From: Ailurus styani
Lineage: Eukaryota; Chordata; Mammalia; Carnivora; Ailuridae
Assembly: GCA_002007465.1 (NCBI GenBank)
Contig: LNAC01000110.1
Span: 62,001 to 126,000, forward strand
Direction of reading: 5' to 3'
Length of the DNA: 64,000 nt
Shown here: positions 57,740 through 64,000 of the stretch, piece by piece
Position numbering within the stretch: the first letter of the stretch is position 1
Layout: each line of letters begins with the position of its first letter
Notes under the pieces: generated by a model
What the model was told of the DNA's origin: nothing
Databases searched by the model: none
Seen by the model: the letters and a program-made list of their open reading frames with translations, nothing else
Made by a program: the position numbers and the translations under genes

Positions 57740-57885
57740 TTTTTATTATATTAGTCACCATACAGTACATCATTAGTGTTTGATGTAGTGATCCAAGATT
57801 CATTGTTTACATATAATACCCAGTGCTCCATGCGATATGTACCCTCCTTAATACCCATCCCTGGGCCCTATGACCTGGCAATTGT
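57740..57885 (-). mobile_element. L1 3' end, 5'-truncated
   Basis: 'attagtcaccatacagtaca', 'gtagtgatccaagattcatt' and 'tgtaccctccttaataccca' are the antisense L1 3' end. TTGTAAATATTAT is duplicated at about 57726-57738 and 57886-57898. Confidence 0.9.
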
Positions 57886-58014
57886 AAATATTATTTTTAA
57901 ATGTCCAATATTCTCACATTTTTTTCTTCTGATTCATACTTGAGAATTGAAAAAAAATAGAACTATATTTTACTCTATATTCAGCAGGCACTATATTAAC
58001 ATGAATTATACACT

Positions 58015-58920
58015 GATCAAAAATGAGAACCTCACACCTGTTAGAATGGCTATTTTAAAAGAAGACAAGAAATAACAAGTGTTGGCAAGGATGGAGCAAA
58101 GGGAACCCTTGTGCACTATGGGTGGGAATGTGCATTGGTACAGCCACTATGGAAAACAGAAGAGAGGTTCCTCCAAAAATTAAAAATAAAACTCCCATGT
58201 GATCCAGCAATCCCACTTCTGGGTACTTATGTGAAGGATAAGTGGAAAAAATATATCCACACCCCCATGTTCAATGCAGCATGATTTACAGTAGCCAGGA
58301 CACAGAAACAACCTAAGTGCCCACTAACAGATGAATGGGTAAGAAATTGTAGTACACACACACACACACACACACAGACACACACACACACACACAGTGG
58401 GATATTACTCAGTCAAGAGAAGGGAAATATTGCCATTTGCAACAACACAGATGGACCTTGAGGGTGTTATGCTTAATGAAATAAATCAGAGAAAGAAAAA
58501 GACCATGTGATTTCATGTTTATGTGAAATCTAAAAACAAAAGCAAAAACAAAACCCAAAATAATCCCGAATCCAAAGGTTATAAATATAGAGAACAGAGT
58601 CAAGGAGTGGAGGGAGGGTGAAATGGGTAAAGAGGATCAAAAGGTACAAACTTCCAGATATAAAATAAGTAAGTCATGGGAATGTTATACACAGCATGGT
58701 GAGTATAGTTAAAAATGCTGTGCTAAATATGTGAATGTTGTTAAGAGTAAATCTTAAAAGTTTCACCACAAGAAAAAGAAATTTATAACTATGTGTGATG
58801 TTGGACATTAACTAGATTAATTTTGGTGATCATTTTGCAATATACACAAATATCAACTTGTTATGATATACACCTAAGACTTATATAATGTTAAATGTCA
58901 ATTACACCTACCAAAAAGAC
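58015..58920 (+). mobile_element. L1 fragment: ORF2 C-terminus and 3' UTR
   Basis: Starts in ORF2 ('gagaacctcacacctgttag', 'gtgatccagcaatcccactt'). Contains a (CA)n tract at 58352-58396. Passes through 'caacacagatggaccttgag' and ends near 'gtcaattacacctaccaaaa'. More diverged than the copy at 17.1 kb and of a different subfamily. Confidence 0.88.
58352..58396. repeat. (CA)n microsatellite in L1
   Basis: About 22 CA units, one broken by a G, at the same place in ORF2 as the tract at 17375. Confidence 0.96.
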
Positions 58921-60179
58921 TGAGTAAGAATAGAGTATGAATTAAGAGTAAGAACATACTATCGGTATAGTTATGATAAATCCATAATTCCCTCTGAGCG
59001 ATCTCCATTCTTACCAAAGGTAATTATAAAATTAACAAGAAACAATAATACATGAACAGCAATAAAAGAGAAATCAATATCCCTGCACTTATAATTAAAA
59101 ATAAACAACTGAGCACATTCGTTATCTCAGTGCCTTCTCAGTCTTAAAGGAAAGATTTTTATTGATTAACTCTCAAGAACAAAGAGAATGTGAATGCAAG
59201 GTCATTTTGGAAACTGGAAAGTAAACAGTGACAGCCATGTGACTAAGCAGAGTGGGAAAGGCTGGCATCAAAGCCTGCAGGTGGGGACACAAAAAATGCT
59301 CTGAGGTGTTATGAAAGCAGCAGAAGGGATGAGGAAGGCAGAAGGCTTGGCTGAAAATGTCTAAGTAGCCCCCCCACCCTTAGATACTCCAACACAGACA
59401 ATGCATCTGGGCATCTGCCCTTGCTGTGCAGTAGCCAAATCCTGGAGACTAACTTGCTGGAGAAGTCCATCCAGACAGACACCAGTCTAGGGTTGAGGAA
59501 TCTATGGAAGACGGTCGCGTTACAGAAAAGTACGAATACTAAATGGTGAGATCACTAAACTCTTCTGCTCTGATCTCAGAGCAAAACTAATATATAGTGA
59601 CAGAAATCAGAATACTGTTCACATTTGGTGGAATAATGGCTGATTCTTGAAGCTATCCAGGGGAATGGTCTTCAAGAAAAAAGTAAACAAAATTACTTAA
59701 AAATACTCCAACTGCTGTTAAATCATAATGAGAAATTTCAGCTGCAATGGAGAGTTTGAGAGTATTTCAATACTAATTCATTTAGATCCTAATTCATTGG
59801 GTGTTTAGAAAGCTACATTTTTAAAAAAGCAATTATTAGAAATGAAAAGTTGAAAAAATAAAATTGTAATGATCTTTTAATTACATGATGTGCCTCAGCT
59901 ATGAATAAAATGTATGTATCATAATTTCTTTATAACAACTTAAAAAACTGATTACCGGCATAATTATATTGGTGCCAAAGAGGGAGAAGAAATACATCTA
60001 TATGAATACGTGAGTAGGAAGTCAGGTAGATGACAATTAAAACTAAAAAATCAAGAAATAGTAACATACATATTTTACTAGAAATATATGACTAGATAAC
60101 AACCAAAAATATCTTAAAATAATGAAGGGTGTTTACTTCTAGAGATCAGGTATTGATAGCAAGGGGTTAACTTTATTTT

Positions 60180-60377
60180 TTTATTTTATTTTTTAAAATA
60201 TTTTATTTATTTGACAGAGAGAGAGATCACAAGTAGGCAGAGCAGCAGGCAGAGAGAGAGGGGGAAGCAGGCTCTCCGGTGAGCAGAGAACTGGATGCAG
60301 GGTTTGATCCCAGGACACTGGGATCATGACCTGAGCCGAAGGCAGAGGCTTAACCCACTGAGCCACCCAGGCACCCC
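60180..60377 (-). mobile_element. Can-SINE, young subtype, perfect 17-bp duplication
   Basis: GGGGTTAACTTTATTTT is exact at 60163-60179 and 60378-60394. Full length with head ending GAGCCACCCAGGCACCCC. Confidence 0.96.
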
Positions 60378-60473
60378 GGGGTTAACTTTATTTTGAGAGT
60401 ACTATTTGGTTTTTTTAAACTATGGAAGTCTTTATTTGATAAAATAAAAATTAAATGAAAAAATAATCTAGGT

Positions 60474-60647
60474 GGGCGCCTGGGTGGCTCAGTGGGTTAA
60501 AGCCTCTGCCTTCGGCTCAGGTCATGATCTCAGGGTCCTGGGATCGAGTCCCACATCGGGCTCTCTGCTCAGCAGGGAGTCTGCTTCCCCCTCTCTCTTT
60601 GCCTGCCTCTCTGCCTACTTGTAATCTCTCTCTCTCTCTCTCTGTCA

Positions 60648-60703
<56 letters not shown>

Positions 60704-60730
60704 ACGAAAGAAAGAAAGAAAAAGAAAAAA
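60474..60730 (+). mobile_element. Can-SINE, young subtype, with (GAAA)n tail
   Basis: Head GGGCGCCTGGGTGGCTCAG with 'GTGGGTTAAAGCCTCTGCC', intact B box and CT-rich middle. The AATAAA tail is replaced by about 19 GAAA units. Confidence 0.95.
60648..60728. repeat. (GAAA)n tetranucleotide microsatellite
   Basis: Nearly pure array with one CGAA variant near its right end; the reading frames through it are artefacts. Confidence 0.97.
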
Positions 60731-61323
60731 TAAACTAGGAGGCAAGCAAGAGTGTGCATATATTGAAAATAAGACTCCAAGTGGCTGATTTCCTGCATCA
60801 ATAGGGTTGAACAGAGAAAAAAACTCACTCAAGATACAAGCAGCTCCTTCCAACACAGAGGAGCAACTGTGTACTGGTTTCCGCCTCCCATGGGCATGTT
60901 GGATAAGGACCTGCCATGGAGCTCGTTCTTGGATTTTCTGCTACCATTTTTCTGTACAAGCCAGTAGTGCTGCAAATCTTAGGATTTATTCTACTTGAAC
61001 AGAGAACAATCTTTTATATAGTATAGCTCTTGGATGCTTTCCAGGTCAGAAATGAATCTCAGCAAGTATCATTACTTATAAAATGTGTTGCACACTCCAG
61101 AAAACAGTAAGAAGGTGGTTTATAAACCAAATTCCATAGACATTAACCTGTGTGTGCTACAGCCAAACAAGCTTACTAAATAAGGATAAATATTCATCCA
61201 AAAATGATTCAATTGATAAAGAACATTGAATTATCAATACTAGGGTAAGGCTTTGGTCTAAAAATACAAATCCACTTATGTAACTCTCAAGATATCTTTA
61301 TTCGATGGTTTTCTCTTTTATTT

Positions 61324-61518
61324 TGTTTTTTAAATTCAGTTATTTATTTTAGAGAGAGAGAGCAAGAGAGAGAAAGGAAGCACACATGGCGGGGGGCAGG
61401 GAGCCGAGTCCCTCCTGAGCATGGATTCCACTGGCGGGTCCATGCCAGGACCCTGAGATCACAAACTGAGACTAAATGCAGACTCAGACCCTTAACTGAC
61501 CGAGCCACCCAAGCACCA
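61324..61518 (-). mobile_element. Can-SINE, diverged
   Basis: Tail 'taaattcagttatttatttt', GA-rich part, 'caggaccctgagatcacaaa', head ending GAGCCACCCAAGCACCA. Confidence 0.9.
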
Positions 61519-63094
61519 CTGGTCTTCTCTACTGAAACAGACCCAGAAGATCATGCTTTGAGGTGTATGAGAAAAGAAGGACTGATTCATTATTTACTGT
61601 TACGGGAAAAAAGAGAAGGTGTATTTCTTCAGATTTCGAAATGCATGCACATCAGAAAATTTGGAAAGCATGGGAAAATTTAAAAAGGAATTAAAAAATC
61701 TGTAATCCTACTATGCCAACATTATTTTCATATAACCATGTATATACATGAAAAGTTACAATCACACTGTATTAGAGCTATATATTCTTTTTTATTAATA
61801 TTATATATGAACACTATCCTAAGGTATTCAAATAGGATTTTTCATGTTTATATAACTGTCATATCATTATATCACAATTTATCTACTAAGACCTACTTTT
61901 GGATAACCACCTTGCTTTCAAATATTTACCTATATAAAGAAACCTGAGTGATTATCCTGTCTATAAATCTTTGCAGCTCATTTATAGATTCCTCAAAGTT
62001 ATCAATAGTTATCAACTTGTATGATTTTGTTACCAAAAACTGTTGTATAAAAAGGACATCTTATTTACATCACACCTCTTCAATGTACTAGAACTAAGAA
62101 TTCATTTAATTTAAAACATTAATTTGGTAAAAAAATGTGGAATAATCCTTTTTTGGATTTAATTTATTTTCTTTGATTTTAGGCAAGTTGAATTCTTGTC
62201 ATACAATAATATATTAATGAGATTAACACTTTGTTTTAACAGTTAACAGAATTTATTTCCTTTTAATTTTTATTTTTAATATTTGCAATGTGTTTATTTT
62301 TATAATTAAATCTATTATTCTCTTCTTTTGTTAATATTTTTACTTAATTTGTGATTTAAAATCTCCTTTCCCATCCAACATCAAAAAAAAACCTCAATAG
62401 ACTATCTTCTTCTTTATATTCAACAATTACAATCATCTAGAATTTGTGAGAAAAGTATAACTTTTATTTTTTTTGAAAAGTGTAACTTTTAAATTTTCAT
62501 GTAATGTTTTGTCTCACTTAAGGCCAATTCAGATTTCATGAAAATTTAGTTTATAATTTATTCAGCTCTAGTTATCCAAAGACTTGCAAATAGAATGTTC
62601 TCAATTAATAAAAGCCTAACATCTTTAAACTGATTCAGTAAGTACATGCACACAAAATACTTCTAAACAATTCTCTAAAATCTTCCTTTAAAAGATAACT
62701 GAGAATCAAAACCTACACACTTCTGAAAGAATGAAATATAAATGACATAATTGATGTAAGTGATGTAAATTATAGTCGTTTTACTGTTTACTGAGGTAAT
62801 TGCCTACAGTTGTCAATGGCATCATTCAGATTTTTGTTTCCTTGATTCAAACCATGAGCCAGGAAGTATATATAAATGAAAATAATATGATTCCTTTGTT
62901 TATAATAATAATGCAAAAATTATATAAAAACCTGTGGCGAGTCCAAAAGATAGTTATTTTTGACATACACACACACTCATATGTATATACGTATGTGGAA
63001 AGAGTGAAAGAGAGAGAGAAATAAACAAAAGTTTAAAAAAAAACAGTTTGTACAGGAATGGAATTTTACCTAAAACATATATACAATAAGATGT

Positions 63095-63315
63095 CATCAT
63101 AAGGTCTAAATCAAGGGTTATTAGCAAACTACGGCGTATGGGGCCAAATTCAGCCTACTTCCTGTTTTTGTGAATAAAGTTTTGTTAGAACACCATCACC
63201 CTATTTGTATGGACTGTCTATTGCTGCTTTTGTAATACAGAGGCAGAATTAAATACCTGTGACAGAGAAGTATGATCTACACAGCCTAAAATAATTTACT
63301 AATCTGTGCTTTTTT
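63095..63315 (-). mobile_element. hAT-Charlie-type MITE
   Basis: 'ttagcaaactacggcgtatg', 'ctacttcctgtttttgtgaa', 'gactgtctattgctgctttt' and 'cagcctaaaataatttacta' follow a common mammalian hAT MITE in reverse. I know the consensus but not its name with certainty. Confidence 0.7.
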
Positions 63316-63662
63316 TTTTTTCTCGCCTTTGTTCTAAATTGTAAAGAAAGTAAAAAAAGCAACCACTTCTAATATCAAGACAAGTCAAACACCATCTGGT
63401 TAAGAGGATGATACACTGGAGCTACAAATATTGGTTCATTAAAATTCTTCCATGGTTGGTACATGGTCCAGATTCCCAGGTAAGCTCATTTTATATTTCT
63501 TTCTTCTCTCTTCTTTTTTTTTTAATATTTCTTTTTTAAGATGGGATTTATCTCACTGGAAATAACTGGGAACTGGTCTTATTTGTAAAGTGGGTGAGTA
63601 GCATCTCATGCACATTGAGCATATTGGTAAGTAGGCAAAATACTGGTCCGATGAATCTTTTT

Positions 63663-63851
63663 TTTTTTTTAAAGATTTTATTTATTCATTTGACACAGAA
63701 AGAGATTACAAGTAGGCAGAGAGGCAGGCAGAGAGAAGGAAGAGCAGAGAGCTGAGCAGAGAGCCCGATGTGGGCCTCGATCCCAGGACCCTGAGATCAT
63801 GACCTGAGCCGAAGGCAGCAGCTTTAACCCACTGAGCCACCCAGGCGCCCA
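63663..63851 (-). mobile_element. Can-SINE, young subtype
   Basis: Duplicated target TCCGATGAATCTTT at 63647-63660 and 63852-63865. Head ends GAGCCACCCAGGCGCCC. A short internal deletion removes part of the middle ('gaaggaagagcagagagctg'). Confidence 0.95.
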
Positions 63852-64000
63852 TCCGATGAATCTTTTTAAGGACTACCCACTAGTGATGCTGTGAAGCTGA
63901 GGGAGATGACTGGAAGCCAGAGGAGGGCATCAAGCACAGCCTGATGTAATAACTACATTAACCTGGTACCAATTGGCGTGATGGACTGGGAGGTTGGCAG

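Larger units (their letters stand above)
57158..64000 (-). other. SLC27A6: SLC27A6 intron 5' of the first visible exon (incomplete)
   Basis: No upstream coding exon is recognised here. I looked for the expected preceding segment (the F-Q-Y-I-G-E-L-C-like region) on the minus strand and found none. Besides the repeats listed separately, 58925-60160, 60740-61320 and 61530-63090 are AT-rich DNA with no gene, RNA or repeat that I can name. Confidence 0.6.

Noticed and set aside
60517..60856. Several frames rich in Phe-Leu-Ser or Lys-Glu-Arg
   Set aside because: They are translations of the (GAAA)n array and the SINE around it.
1..64000. CRISPR arrays, operons, phage or plasmid systems
   Set aside because: The composition, SINE/LINE content and spliced gene are those of a mammalian chromosome; the regular repeats are microsatellites.

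Overview
The window is mammalian nuclear DNA, about 60% A+T and dominated by interspersed repeats. Some forty copies of a tRNA-derived Can-SINE (head GGGGCGCCTGGGTGGCTCAG, CT-rich middle, AATAAA/A-rich tail) identify a caniform carnivore. The common subtype with a 'GTGGGTTAAAGCCTCTGCC' head and 'CTGCCTGCCTCTCTGCC' middle is the form I associate with mustelids (ferret, mink, marten, badger), so a mustelid is the best guess from sequence alone. L1, L2, MIR, MaLR and hAT/Tigger relics complete the background.

The only protein-coding gene I can support is the 3' half of SLC27A6 (fatty-acid transport protein 6, an ANL-superfamily very-long-chain acyl-CoA synthetase), on the minus strand. Six coding exons lie at 57157-56963, 48682-48592, 45147-44949, 43899-43802, 42466-42336 and 38091-37915 (stop). 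All splice sites are GT-AG, the phases agree (0,1,2,1,0) and there is no frameshift, giving 296 C-terminal residues. The upstream exons, including the P-loop-type AMP-binding motif and the promoter, must lie beyond 64000. The 3' UTR probably ends near 37.5 kb. Positions 1-37.5 kb are downstream intergenic DNA with no gene that I recognise.

Layout: 1-2.5 kb holds a hAT relic and a decayed ERV pol. 2.5-9.5 kb holds L1, L2-like, Can-SINE and Tigger sequence. 9.5-37.5 kb is intergenic, with scattered SINEs, MaLR pieces and two L1 3' ends (17.1-17.85 and 28.7-28.95 kb). 37.5-57.2 kb is the SLC27A6 exon region. 57.2-64 kb is the next intron, with L1, SINE and hAT insertions.

The most interesting signals are small retrotransposition footprints. 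A 35-37 nt 5' half of tRNA-Thr(UGU), broken in the anticodon loop and lacking any poly(A), is flanked by a perfect 14-bp target-site duplication (51320-51382). Two insertions consist of nothing but oligo(dT)/poly(A), each flanked by a perfect 17-bp duplication (21981-22034 and 56322-56418). Two oppositely oriented L1 3' ends were dropped a few bases apart into one MIR, making a near-perfect ~83-bp inverted repeat (45633-45848). In the gene itself, an arginine that I recall as conserved across the FATP family (C-P-R-F-L-R) reads as glutamine here.
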